This document shows, one piece after another, positions 7,633 through 14,388 of a stretch of DNA of 30,302 nt. Origin of the DNA: JAVBNO01 sp031551485 (GTDB lineage: Bacteria > Bacillota > Clostridia > Oscillospirales > Ruminococcaceae). Under the pieces are notes generated by a model. That model saw only the letters and a list, made by a program, of their open reading frames with translations, had not been told where the DNA came from and did not search any database. The stretch spans positions 1 to 30,302 of the forward strand of contig JAVBNO010000068.1 of assembly GCA_031551485.1 (NCBI GenBank). Reading direction: 5' to 3'. Each line of letters begins with the position of its first letter. Position 1 is the stretch's first letter. The translations under genes were made by a program, and so were the position numbers.

Positions 7633-8397
7633 ATGGGAAAAATCATATCTATCACCAACCAAAAGGGTGGCGTAGGCAAAACGACAACCGCTGTAAATTT
7701 GGCGGCTGCCCTGGGCGACCGAAAGCAGAAAGTCCTTTTGGTCGATTTCGACCCCCAAGGCAACGCGTCCAGCGGTTTGGGCGTAGACAAACGGGAGATT
7801 GCCACATCGACCTATGACATTGTCATCTCCAACCTCCCCTATTCGCAGGCGCTGATTCACACCAAATTTAGAAATGTGGATTTGTTGCCCAGCAGCATAT
7901 CGCTGGCCGGCGCCGAAATTGAATTGGTGGAGCTGGATAACCGGGCGCTGCGTTTGCGGGCGGCTCTTTTAAAAGCCAAGCCCGATTATGACTACATTCT
8001 CATAGACTGCCCCCCTTCCCTGGGTCTTATCACCCTGAACGCCCTGGCAGCGGCGGACACCCTGCTCATTCCCATCCAATGTGAATACTACGCTTTGGAG
8101 GGTTTAAGCCAGCTGATTTCCACCGTGCGGCAGGTCAAACGGATGTACAACAGCGACATTGATATTGAAGGCGTATTGTTGACCATGTACGACAGCCGCC
8201 TTAATTTGACGCTGCAGGTGGTGGATGAGGTAAAGAAGTTCTTTCCACAAAAGGTATTCGCCACCGTAATTCCGCGCAACGTGAAGCTTTCGGAAGCCCC
8301 CAGCTTTGGGCAGCCTATTATGTATTTTGATCCCGGCAGCAAAGGTACCCAGGCTTATGGCCAGCTGGCCGACGAGCTTGTGGGGCGCAAGAGCTGA
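7633..8397 (+). CDS. parA: Chromosome partitioning ATPase ParA (Soj)
   Basis: ParA/Soj is a deviant-Walker ATPase that binds DNA as an ATP dimer and, driven by ParB at parS, helps separate new origins. In Bacillus it also regulates DnaA. The 254-residue product opens ISITNQKGGVGKTTTAVNLA, with the deviant Walker A KGGVGKTT at 11-18. It has the A' motif LLVDFDPQGNAS and Walker B YILIDCPPSLG, followed by the NALAAAD and SEAPSFGQPI segments of the family. The frame is open from 7447 across the parS site and promoter, but ATG 7633 is clearly the start: GGAGG lies 7 nt upstream and the protein fold begins there. parB follows after 104 bp. Confidence 0.97.
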   Translation: MGKIISITNQKGGVGKTTTAVNLAAALGDRKQKVLLVDFDPQGNASSGLGVDKREIATSTYDIVISNLPYSQALIHTKFRNVDLLPSSISLAGAEIELVELDNRALRLRAALLKAKPDYDYILIDCPPSLGLITLNALAAADTLLIPIQCEYYALEGLSQLISTVRQVKRMYNSDIDIEGVLLTMYDSRLNLTLQVVDEVKKFFPQKVFATVIPRNVKLSEAPSFGQPIMYFDPGSKGTQAYGQLADELVGRKS

Positions 8398-8420
8398 AAA
8401 GATAACCCTGAACGTGTAGG

Positions 8421-8450
8421 CAGAGGCTGATAAATGGCCGCCAGCCTCTG
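8421..8450 (+). repeat. Inverted repeat between parA and parB
   Basis: CAGAGGCTG and CAGCCTCTG form a 9-bp perfect stem around a 12-nt loop in the 104-bp parA-parB gap. No T-run follows, so it is not an obvious terminator; it might adjust the parA:parB mRNA ratio. Confidence 0.45.
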
Positions 8451-8501
8451 GCAAAATGAAAACAAGCGGAGCCGACGCGGCACGGCTGGACAGGAGACAC
8501 A

Positions 8502-9389
8502 ATGGCACAGAAAGGTGGACTTGGCAAAGGACTGGACGCGCTGTTTTTAGAGAATATTTCAGAAAGCGGCGCCGGCGTATCCAACTTGCGGATTTCAGAG
8601 ATCGAACCCAACAAATCACAGCCCCGGCGTAACTTTGATGAGGCCGCCCTCAACGAGCTGGCGGATTCGATTAAGGAACATGGCGTGTTGCAGCCCATTG
8701 TGGTGCGCCCCATCGACTCGGGCGGCTACCAGATTGTGGCCGGCGAGCGCCGCTGGCGGGCCTCCCGTCTGGCAGGGCTGATTGAAATTCCCGCCATCAT
8801 CCGGGCGGCGGACGATTCTCTCACCATGGAAATTGCACTGATTGAAAACCTGCAACGCGAGGATTTAAACGCCATTGAAGAGGCCCAAGGTTATAAGACT
8901 TTAATTGACTTATACAACATGACTCAGGACCAGGTGGCCAAGCGGGTGGGTAAATCCCGTCCCGTAATCGCCAACGCACTGCGGCTTTTAAGCCTGCCCT
9001 TCCCCACCATCGAGGCCCTGGCCCAGGGCGACATCACCCCCGGTCACGCCCGGGTGCTGGCGGGCTTAAGCGATCCGGCGGAAATTGGTGCCCTCACCCG
9101 CCGCATTATCACCGAAGGGTTATCGGTGCGCATGGTGGAGCGGATTGCCAAAGGGGAAAAGGAAAAGAAAGCGATTGAAAAAGGCGCCGCTACCCCCGTG
9201 GCATCTGACCCTTCTTCCTGGGGCGAAAGCTATTACAAAGAGGTAGAGCTGGCACTGCAAAACACACTGGGCCGACGCATTAAGATTTTCCCCCAGACAA
9301 ACGGCGGCCAATTGCAGGTGGAATTCTTTAGCAAAGAGGATCTGGGTTATCTGGCCAGTGTGCTGTCCGGTGAAAAGGGCCATTGGTAA
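8502..9389 (+). CDS. parB: Chromosome partitioning protein ParB (Spo0J)
   Basis: ParB binds parS, loads as a CTP-dependent sliding clamp and recruits SMC while stimulating ParA. The 295-residue product starts with the ParA-contacting motif KGGLGKGLDALF (4-15). It then has GVLQPIVVRP, GERR (81-84) and ENLQRED (115-121) of the CTPase domain, a helix-turn-helix at about 141-165, and a C-terminal dimerisation domain. Its recognition helix reads KSRPVIANALRLL, with the Arg typical of parS readers rather than the Gln of Noc. CAGGAG sits 6-7 nt before the ATG. The paired parS-like sites at 7502 and 9802 are presumably its targets. Confidence 0.97.
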   Translation: MAQKGGLGKGLDALFLENISESGAGVSNLRISEIEPNKSQPRRNFDEAALNELADSIKEHGVLQPIVVRPIDSGGYQIVAGERRWRASRLAGLIEIPAIIRAADDSLTMEIALIENLQREDLNAIEEAQGYKTLIDLYNMTQDQVAKRVGKSRPVIANALRLLSLPFPTIEALAQGDITPGHARVLAGLSDPAEIGALTRRIITEGLSVRMVERIAKGEKEKKAIEKGAATPVASDPSSWGESYYKEVELALQNTLGRRIKIFPQTNGGQLQVEFFSKEDLGYLASVLSGEKGHW

Positions 9390-9481
9390 GTCCGATAACC
9401 CGAACCATTTTGGCCTATAATAATACACAAGTGATCAACATCCCAATATAATCCCACGGAATGCATAAGGAGTGATGACAG

Positions 9482-10753
9482 GTGCTTGACATCAAACGGA
9501 TTCGGACAAGCCCCGACAGCGTAAAACAGGCGATGAAAAATCGTAACAAAAATATGGATGAAGTGATTGACCGCATTCTGGCCATTGACGAAGAGCGCCG
9601 GGCCCTTTCCACCCAGGCTGACGAAATGAAGGCGGAGCAAAACAAAGCCAGCAAAGAGATTCCGGCCCTGAAAGCCGCCGGTCAGGACACTGGCCCCATC
9701 ATGGCCCGGATGAAGGAGCTTTCGGAGCTGGTGAAAGGCTGCGACGGCAAGCTGGCCGAACTGGAAGCGGCCCAGCAGGAACTGCTTTACTCCATTCCCA
9801 ATGTTCCACATGAAACAGTGCCCATTGGTAAAGACGACACCGAAAACAAAGAGATTCGCAAATATGGCACCCCTACCCCCTTCCCTTACGACCCCAAAGC
9901 CCACTGGGACATTGGGGCTGCTTTGGGTATTTTGGACCCGGAGGCGGCCGCCAAAGTGACCGGTGCCCGTTTTCATTTTTACCGGGGCCTGGGCGCGCGG
10001 TTGGAGCGATCGATTTTTAACTTTTATCTGGACACCCACACCCAGCACGGCTACACTGAAATTTTCCCCCCCTTTATGGCCAATCGGGCCTCGATGACCG
10101 GCACCGGCCAGCTCCCCAAGTTTGAAGAGGATATGTTCAAGCTGGAAGGGCTGGACTATTTCCTCATCCCCACTGCCGAGGTACCTGTCACCAACCTCCA
10201 CCGGGATGAGATTTTAGATCATGCCAATCTGCCAATCAAATATTGCGCCTACTCCGCTTGCTTCCGCGCCGAGGCGGGCAGCGCCGGACGGGACACCCGC
10301 GGCCTGATTCGCCAACATCAGTTCAACAAGGTCGAGCTGGTCAAGTTTGCCGACCCCGAAAAGAGCTACGACGAACTGGAAACTTTGACCGCCGATGCCG
10401 AGCGTGTGCTCCAGCTGTTGGAGCTTCCCTATCGTGTTGTCGCTTTGTCCAGCGGCGACCTGGGCTTTTCCAGCGCCAAAACCTATGACATTGAAGTGTG
10501 GATGCCCTCCTATAACCGCTATTTGGAGATCTCCAGCTGTTCCAACTTTGAAGATTTCCAGGCGCGGCGGGCCGCCATCCGCTTTAAAAAAGACATAAAA
10601 GACAAAGCCCAACTGGTGCATACCCTTAACGGTTCCGGCGTAGCTGTCGGCCGCACTGTGGCCGCCATCCTGGAAAATTACCAAAATCCAGACGGCAGCG
10701 TCACCGTGCCCAAGGTGTTGCGGCCCTATATGGGATGCGACGTCATCCGCTAA
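9482..10753 (+). CDS. serS: Seryl-tRNA synthetase
   Basis: SerS charges tRNA-Ser with serine in the cytosol. The 423-residue product has the N-terminal antiparallel coiled-coil arm (about 25-100) that grips the long variable arm of tRNA-Ser, then the class II catalytic core. This includes motif 2 (CFRAEAGSAGRDTRGLIRQHQF), motif 3 (LNGSGVAVGRTVAAILENYQ) and the ISSCSNFEDFQARR segment. The start is GTG 9482, with AAGGAG 9 nt upstream and the family's LDIKRIR opening. The leader is only 92 nt, with no T-box motif. Its codons 107-112 (the conserved NVPHET stretch) form a parS-like site. In B. subtilis serS lies beyond gyrA instead. Confidence 0.97.
   Translation: MLDIKRIRTSPDSVKQAMKNRNKNMDEVIDRILAIDEERRALSTQADEMKAEQNKASKEIPALKAAGQDTGPIMARMKELSELVKGCDGKLAELEAAQQELLYSIPNVPHETVPIGKDDTENKEIRKYGTPTPFPYDPKAHWDIGAALGILDPEAAAKVTGARFHFYRGLGARLERSIFNFYLDTHTQHGYTEIFPPFMANRASMTGTGQLPKFEEDMFKLEGLDYFLIPTAEVPVTNLHRDEILDHANLPIKYCAYSACFRAEAGSAGRDTRGLIRQHQFNKVELVKFADPEKSYDELETLTADAERVLQLLELPYRVVALSSGDLGFSSAKTYDIEVWMPSYNRYLEISSCSNFEDFQARRAAIRFKKDIKDKAQLVHTLNGSGVAVGRTVAAILENYQNPDGSVTVPKVLRPYMGCDVIR
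9802..9817. promoter_or_regulatory. parS-like ParB binding site inside serS
   Basis: TGTTCCACATGAAACA matches parS (TGTTNCACGTGAAACA) at all but the central G-to-A position. It spans the last base of codon 107 to codon 112 of serS, encoding the conserved VPHET stretch. It lies 2.3 kb from the site upstream of parA and has the same CACATG centre. Confidence 0.82.
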
Positions 10754-10761
10754 TTTTTGCG

Positions 10762-10791
10762 TTATCCACATTTTCCACAGAGTTTTCCACT
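10762..10791 (+). promoter_or_regulatory. Cluster of three DnaA boxes
   Basis: In the 65-bp serS-thioesterase gap, a perfect DnaA box TTATCCACA (10762-10770) is followed directly by TTTTCCACA (10771-10779, one mismatch) and TTTTCCACT (10783-10791, two mismatches), all in the same direction. No AT-rich unwinding element follows, so it looks like a DnaA-binding or regulatory site rather than a second origin. Confidence 0.75.
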
Positions 10792-10818
10792 TTTCATTGA
10801 CAATAAGGTGATGAGCAT

Positions 10819-11562
10819 ATGCTGAATCCCAAAGGTACCCATACCGCCACTTTTGTAGTCCCCTGTTACGACTGTGACTGCAACAACCGCATGCGCCTTT
10901 CCGGTTTCCTCAAACATACCCAGCAGGCAAACACCGAGCAAACCGATAGCCTTGGCATGGCCTATGAAACGCTGTATGCAAAAGGCATGGTCTTTGTGCT
11001 GGCCAAGGTATACATCCAGGTGGCCCAAATGCCTTTGCCCGGCCAGGTGATGACCGTCCAAACCTGTCCCCTGCAGCCTGTAGGCGCCCAGTTTTTGCGG
11101 GAACTTGTCTTTGCAAGCGAAGAGGGGCCGCTGGCCCATATGTATGCCACCTATCTGCTCATTAACGCCCACAGCCGCAAAATCCTGCGGCCCTCCGCTT
11201 TTCCCTATTCCATGGAGATGGGCACCTTTACTGAAAGTATGCAGCTTTTTAAAATGGCCGTGCCCGAAAGTCTGGCCGAATTGCCCGATCGCAAGATATA
11301 CTATAGCGACATCGACCTGAACGGCCATGTCAACAACGCGGTCTATGCCGACATCGCTTTGGACTGCCTGGATTATACGCTGTGTTCCACCCGAAACATC
11401 ACCGAATTTCGGGTACAGTTTATCGCCGAGACATTGCCCGGAGAGTCGTTGCGTTTGTCGGTCGGCCAAAGCGGGTGCGACCAGTATTTTATCCGGGGCC
11501 ACAACCCCAAGGGCGTCGGCTTTGAAGCCCAGGTCAATTTTGGCGGTCGTATTAACCCTTAA
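10819..11562 (+). CDS. Acyl-ACP thioesterase, double hot-dog (FatA/FatB-like)
   Basis: Such enzymes release fatty acids from acyl carrier protein. The 247-residue product consists of two hot-dog halves: the first carries DCDCNNRMRLSGFLKHTQQA (18-37), the second SDIDLNGHVNNAVYADIALD (163-182). The NGHVNN segment holds the Asn-His pair (N168, H170) used by plant-type FatA/FatB and their bacterial relatives. No signal peptide or membrane segment is seen. The ATG at 10819 follows AAGGTGAT at normal spacing, and the DnaA-box cluster lies directly upstream. The family assignment is good; chain-length preference cannot be read from sequence. Confidence 0.9.
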   Translation: MLNPKGTHTATFVVPCYDCDCNNRMRLSGFLKHTQQANTEQTDSLGMAYETLYAKGMVFVLAKVYIQVAQMPLPGQVMTVQTCPLQPVGAQFLRELVFASEEGPLAHMYATYLLINAHSRKILRPSAFPYSMEMGTFTESMQLFKMAVPESLAELPDRKIYYSDIDLNGHVNNAVYADIALDCLDYTLCSTRNITEFRVQFIAETLPGESLRLSVGQSGCDQYFIRGHNPKGVGFEAQVNFGGRINP

Positions 11563-11616
11563 AGATAAAAAAGACCAATTCACAAGTTATCAACCATTCA
11601 ACCGGGAGGAACTGTT

Positions 11617-13089
11617 ATGCTTAATATTAAGTATGAGGAAAAATTCAAAAAGGAAGCACTCACCTTTGACGATGTGCTTCTCATCCCCGGCAAGTCAGAA
11701 ATATTGCCCACACAGGTTGACTTGTCCACAGTGCTGGCCCGGGGTATCCGCCTGAACACACCGATTATGACGGCTGCCATGGACACCGTCACCGAATCCC
11801 AAATGGCCATTGCCATTGCCCGGGAAGGCGGCATCGGTGTGATCCACAAAAACATGACCATTGAAGAGCAGGCCACTGAAGTCGACCGGGTCAAGCGGTC
11901 GGAAAATGGCGTCATCATCAATCCCTTCTTCCTCTCCCCCGATCACTATGTCTACGACGCCGACGAGCTGATGGGCAAGTATAAAATTTCCGGCGTGCCC
12001 ATTTGTGAAAACCGCAAACTGGTGGGTATTATCACGAACCGGGATTTAAAATTCCTGGACGACTACAACGTAAAGATCAGCGAAGTGATGACCAAAGAGC
12101 ATTTGGTGACTGCCCCGGTGGGTACCACTTTGGACGAAGCCAGAGAAATTCTTCGCCGTCACAAAATTGAAAAGCTTCCCCTGGTAGATGGCGACATGAA
12201 CTTAAAAGGCCTTATCACCATCAAAGACATTGAGAAAGCGGTACAATATCCTCGCACCGCCCGTGACCAAAGCGGCCGCCTGTTGTGCGCCGCCGCCGTG
12301 GGCGCCACCACCGATTTGATGGAGCGGGCCCAAGCTCTTGTGCGCAATCAGGCGGATGTGCTGGTTTTAGACTCCGCCCACGGTCATCACATCGGCATCC
12401 TGAACAGCGTGAAAGAATTAAAGGCCGCCTTTCCCGATATCGCCCTCATCGCCGGCAACATTGCCACCGCCGCCGGCGCCGCCGACCTGATTGCCGCTGG
12501 CGCCGACGCCATTAAAGTAGGCATCGGTCCCGGATCGATCTGCACCACCCGCGTGGTGGCCGGCATTGGCGTACCCCAGATTACCGCCGTCTATGACGCC
12601 TGCTGCGTGGCCGCCCAAAAAGGCATTCCTGTCATTGCCGACGGCGGCATTCAATATTCCGGCGATATTGTGAAAGCATTGGCCGCTGGGGCAAGCGCCG
12701 TCATGCTGGGTTCCATTCTGGCCGGCTGCGAAGAGTCCCCCGGCGAAAGTGAAATTTATCAGGGCCGCCGCTTTAAGGTGTACCGAGGTATGGGCAGCCT
12801 GGCCGCCATGCAAAGAGGTGGCAAAGACCGCTACTTCCAGGAGGACGCCCCCAAGTTGGTCCCCGAAGGCGTGGAAGGCCGCGTGCCCTATAAAGGCAGC
12901 GTGGCCGATGCTGTCTTCCAGCTGGCGGGCGGCATCCGGGCTGGTATGGGTTACTGCGGTTGTCCCACCATTGCCGACCTTCACGAAAAAGCCCAGTTTG
13001 TCCGCATTACCGGCGCGGGGCTTAAGGAAAGCCATCCCCACGATATCTACATTACCAAAGAGGCCCCCAACTATTCCATCAATCCATAA
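11617..13089 (+). CDS. guaB: Inosine-5'-monophosphate dehydrogenase
   Basis: IMPDH oxidises IMP to XMP with NAD+, the committed step of guanine nucleotide synthesis. The 490-residue product is full length. The TIM barrel opens LTFDDVLLIPGKSEILP and is interrupted by a CBS pair at about 95-215. It then has VLDSAHGHH, the catalytic loop GIGPGSICTTRVV with the active-site Cys at residue 309, the IADGGIQYSGD phosphate-binding turn and the RYFQ flap segment. GGAGG lies 7 nt before the ATG. The leader from the previous gene is 54 nt, with no purine riboswitch. A strong terminator ends the transcript. In B. subtilis guaB lies next to gyrA, so its place here is rearranged. Confidence 0.98.
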   Translation: MLNIKYEEKFKKEALTFDDVLLIPGKSEILPTQVDLSTVLARGIRLNTPIMTAAMDTVTESQMAIAIAREGGIGVIHKNMTIEEQATEVDRVKRSENGVIINPFFLSPDHYVYDADELMGKYKISGVPICENRKLVGIITNRDLKFLDDYNVKISEVMTKEHLVTAPVGTTLDEAREILRRHKIEKLPLVDGDMNLKGLITIKDIEKAVQYPRTARDQSGRLLCAAAVGATTDLMERAQALVRNQADVLVLDSAHGHHIGILNSVKELKAAFPDIALIAGNIATAAGAADLIAAGADAIKVGIGPGSICTTRVVAGIGVPQITAVYDACCVAAQKGIPVIADGGIQYSGDIVKALAAGASAVMLGSILAGCEESPGESEIYQGRRFKVYRGMGSLAAMQRGGKDRYFQEDAPKLVPEGVEGRVPYKGSVADAVFQLAGGIRAGMGYCGCPTIADLHEKAQFVRITGAGLKESHPHDIYITKEAPNYSINP

Positions 13090-13108
13090 AGCGAAAATAG
13101 AGAAGCAA

Positions 13109-13144
13109 CACAAAAGCCCTCATTTTGGAATGAGGGCTTTTGTG
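13109..13144 (+). terminator. Rho-independent terminator after guaB
   Basis: A perfect 16-bp stem (CACAAAAGCCCTCATT / AATGAGGGCTTTTGTG) with loop TTGG begins 19 bp after the guaB stop. The A/T outer pairs supply the T-run. Confidence 0.88.
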
Positions 13145-13275
13145 TATCGTAATTGCCAACACTACTTTCTCAAGTCAACAAGATATACGTCGCCAGCGGG
13201 TGGTTTTGTATCACTTCTTTGATGAGCCATACCTAAGCAATACCTATATATTCGACATATGCACAAGGTTTATCC

Positions 13276-13524
13276 TTTTGTACCCCAGACCAGAACCAAA
13301 ACAGCTCTCATCATACGCCAGGCGTTTCCTCCCACCTATGCCCTCGCCCTAAGGATGGGGCGTGGGGAAACCATGTGGTTTCCCCAGAAAATGTTTTTGC
13401 ATACTTTTTGCGCCAAAAAGTATGGGCCGGTCGCGGCCCGAGCGACAAGCTATATGTCTGCCGGAGCGGTTGTATGCCTGCCTTTCTGCTATTTGATATC
13501 GGTACCAGCCTTTTTTCTTTACGC
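13276..13524 (+). repeat. Structured intergenic repeat, copy A
   Basis: First of five copies of a roughly 250-bp unit. Each has a header (TTTGTACCCCAGA), a CTCGCCCTAAGGATGG stretch, a perfect 10-bp hairpin with arms GGGGAAACCA/TGGTTTCCCC (13364-13385), and a second perfect 10-bp hairpin with arms CATACTTTTT/AAAAAGTATG and loop GCGCC (13400-13424). A GGGCC/GGCCC hairpin, GCCGGAGCGG and a GATATCGGTACCA tail follow. Copy B follows head-to-tail with a 249-bp period. No terminal inverted repeats, transposase or target duplication are seen. The preceding 13145-13275 holds nothing recognisable. Confidence 0.9.
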
Positions 13525-13744
13525 TTTGTACCCCAGACCAGAACCAAACCTGTTTTCCCCACAGGATGCGCGTTTCCTGCGCGCCTATTCCCTCGCCCTA
13601 AGGATGGGGCGTGGGGAAACCATGTGGTTTCCCCCAGAAAATGTTTTTGCATACTTTTTGCGCCAAAAAGTATGGGCCGGTCGCGGCCCGAGCGACAAGC
13701 TATATGTCTGCCGGAGCGGCTGTATTTTTGCTGTACTTTGATTT
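13525..13744 (+). repeat. Structured intergenic repeat, copy B
   Basis: Tandem neighbour of copy A, with hairpins at 13613-13634 and 13650-13674. It is nearly identical through the core but has one extra C between the hairpins, so the linker is 15 instead of 14 nt. The usual GATATCGGTACCA tail is replaced after TTTGATTT by the start of the next, unrelated repeat at 13746. Confidence 0.9.
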
Positions 13745-13745
13745 A

Positions 13746-13769
13746 AACGGAGCGAACTTTGCTCCGACG
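13746..13769 (+). repeat. 24-bp direct repeat, left copy
   Basis: A 24-bp sequence starting AACGGAGCGAAC and ending GCTCCGACG is repeated exactly at 13936-13959. Each copy is itself a small hairpin (CGGAGC/GCTCCG). The two copies enclose 166 bp. Confidence 0.9.
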
Positions 13770-13790
13770 CACCAGTGGGATGCACGTCGC

Positions 13791-13871
13791 CCGCAAAAGG
13801 TTGGTAGCGAGCCAAAGGCGCCGCGAGGGCGTTTACAACCGAGCAGCCGACGTGAACGTGACCTTTTGCGG
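13791..13871. repeat. Long-range inverted repeat between the 24-bp direct repeats
   Basis: CCGCAAAAGGT (13791-13801) and its exact complement ACCTTTTGCGG (13861-13871) flank 59 bp that contain further short pairing such as GGTTG/CAACC. The segment is rich in GCGAGC-like strings. It could fold as RNA on either strand, but no known RNA family is recognised and no gene is convincing. Confidence 0.6.
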
Positions 13872-13899
13872 AAAAGGAGGAGCAAGCGAGCGGTGTGAG

Positions 13900-13933
13900 A
13901 AAACCCCCACATGCGAACGCATGCAGGGGTTTT
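13900..13933 (-). terminator. Terminator of the tRNA-Met/tRNA-Glu operon
   Basis: A two-part stem (AAAACCCC / GGGGTTTT outside, CATGCG / CGCATG inside, symmetric CA internal loop) lies 26 bp beyond the tRNA-Glu 3' end on the minus strand. A T-run exists on that strand. Confidence 0.75.
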
Positions 13934-13935
13934 TG

Positions 13936-13959
13936 AACGGAGCGAACTTTGCTCCGACG
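13936..13959 (+). repeat. 24-bp direct repeat, right copy
   Basis: Exact copy of 13746-13769, ending one base before the encoded CCA end of tRNA-Glu at 13960. The repeat is outside the tRNA, so it is not a classic tRNA-end attachment site. Confidence 0.9.
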
Positions 13960-14034
13960 TGGTGACCCGTACGGGAATCGAACCCGTGTTACCGCCGTGA
14001 AAGGGCGGTGTCTTAACCGCTTGACCAACGGGCC
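13960..14034 (-). tRNA. tRNA-Glu (anticodon TTC)
   Basis: On the minus strand this 75-nt sequence has acceptor GGCCCGT pairing with ACGGGTC plus ACCA, an anticodon stem CCGCC/GGCGG with loop CTTTCAC giving TTC, and T loop GGTTCGATTCC. It is the second gene of a two-tRNA transcript and touches tRNA-Met with no spacer. Confidence 0.97.
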
Positions 14035-14111
14035 TGGTAGCGGTAACTGGATTTGAACCAGTGACACTTCGGGTATGAACCGAATGCTCTAGCCAACTGA
14101 GCTATACCGCC
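14035..14111 (-). tRNA. tRNA-Met (anticodon CAT, elongator type)
   Basis: On the minus strand this 77-nt sequence has acceptor GGCGGTA pairing with TACCGCT plus ACCA, an anticodon stem TTCGG/CCGAA with loop TTCATAC giving CAT, and T loop GGTTCAAATCC. The G1·U72 acceptor pair and overall sequence resemble the Bacillus elongator tRNA-Met rather than the initiator. An Ile2 tRNA with modified CAT was considered less likely. Confidence 0.92.
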
Positions 14112-14134
14112 ATATGCAAAAAGGTGCGATGATC

Positions 14135-14164
14135 ATTATAACTGAATCGCCTTATCTTTGTCAA
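14135..14164 (-). promoter_or_regulatory. Consensus promoter of the tRNA-Met/tRNA-Glu operon
   Basis: On the minus strand a perfect -35 TTGACA (14159-14164) and a perfect -10 TATAAT (14135-14140) are 18 bp apart, 24 bp before the tRNA-Met 5' end. Such full consensus is typical of stable-RNA promoters. Confidence 0.88.
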
Positions 14165-14324
14165 CCTTCTTTTGCTTGAAAAAAAAGAAAATCTGCAAAG
14201 ACCGCAAACTGCTTGATCTCGACATTCTTTCTACCCCGGCCACAGCATAATGGAAAAAATGCCCGGAAAATAATGGACATATGTTTTCACTTGTTTCGCA
14301 CTTGTAAACGATTCCAATTTTTCG

Positions 14325-14353
14325 TTGTCTGCTTCTTTTTCCTATGTTATAAT
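14325..14353 (+). promoter_or_regulatory. Promoter of the transglutaminase-like lipoprotein gene
   Basis: TTGTCT (14325-14330), a 17-bp spacer and a perfect TATAAT (14348-14353) with an extended TG, about 35 bp before the start codon. Confidence 0.7.
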
Positions 14354-14388
14354 TTGATCGTTCAATGTAGCCGAAAGGAGGTCCGCCC

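Noticed and set aside
9390..9481. T-box leader expected for serS
   Set aside because: The 92-nt leader is too short and has no T-box AGGGTGG-type motif. Two TATAAT strings (9416 and 9437) lack -35 partners.
11563..11616. Purine riboswitch before guaB
   Set aside because: Only 54 nt separate the genes, too short for an aptamer, and no conserved purine-aptamer loops are present.
12418..13113. Long antisense frame over guaB, with similar antisense frames over mnmG, serS and gyrA
   Set aside because: They are shadows of GC-rich codon use opposite strong, well-matched genes and lack ribosome-binding sites.
13259..13746. Overlapping open frames on both strands through repeat copies A and B
   Set aside because: They lack ribosome-binding sites, run through the hairpins, and the linker length differs by one base between copies, which would shift any reading frame. 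The open frames are a property of the repeat sequence.
13936..14034. Integrative-element attachment site at the tRNA-Glu 3' end
   Set aside because: The direct repeat stops at the tRNA border and does not include tRNA sequence, and no integrase gene is present.
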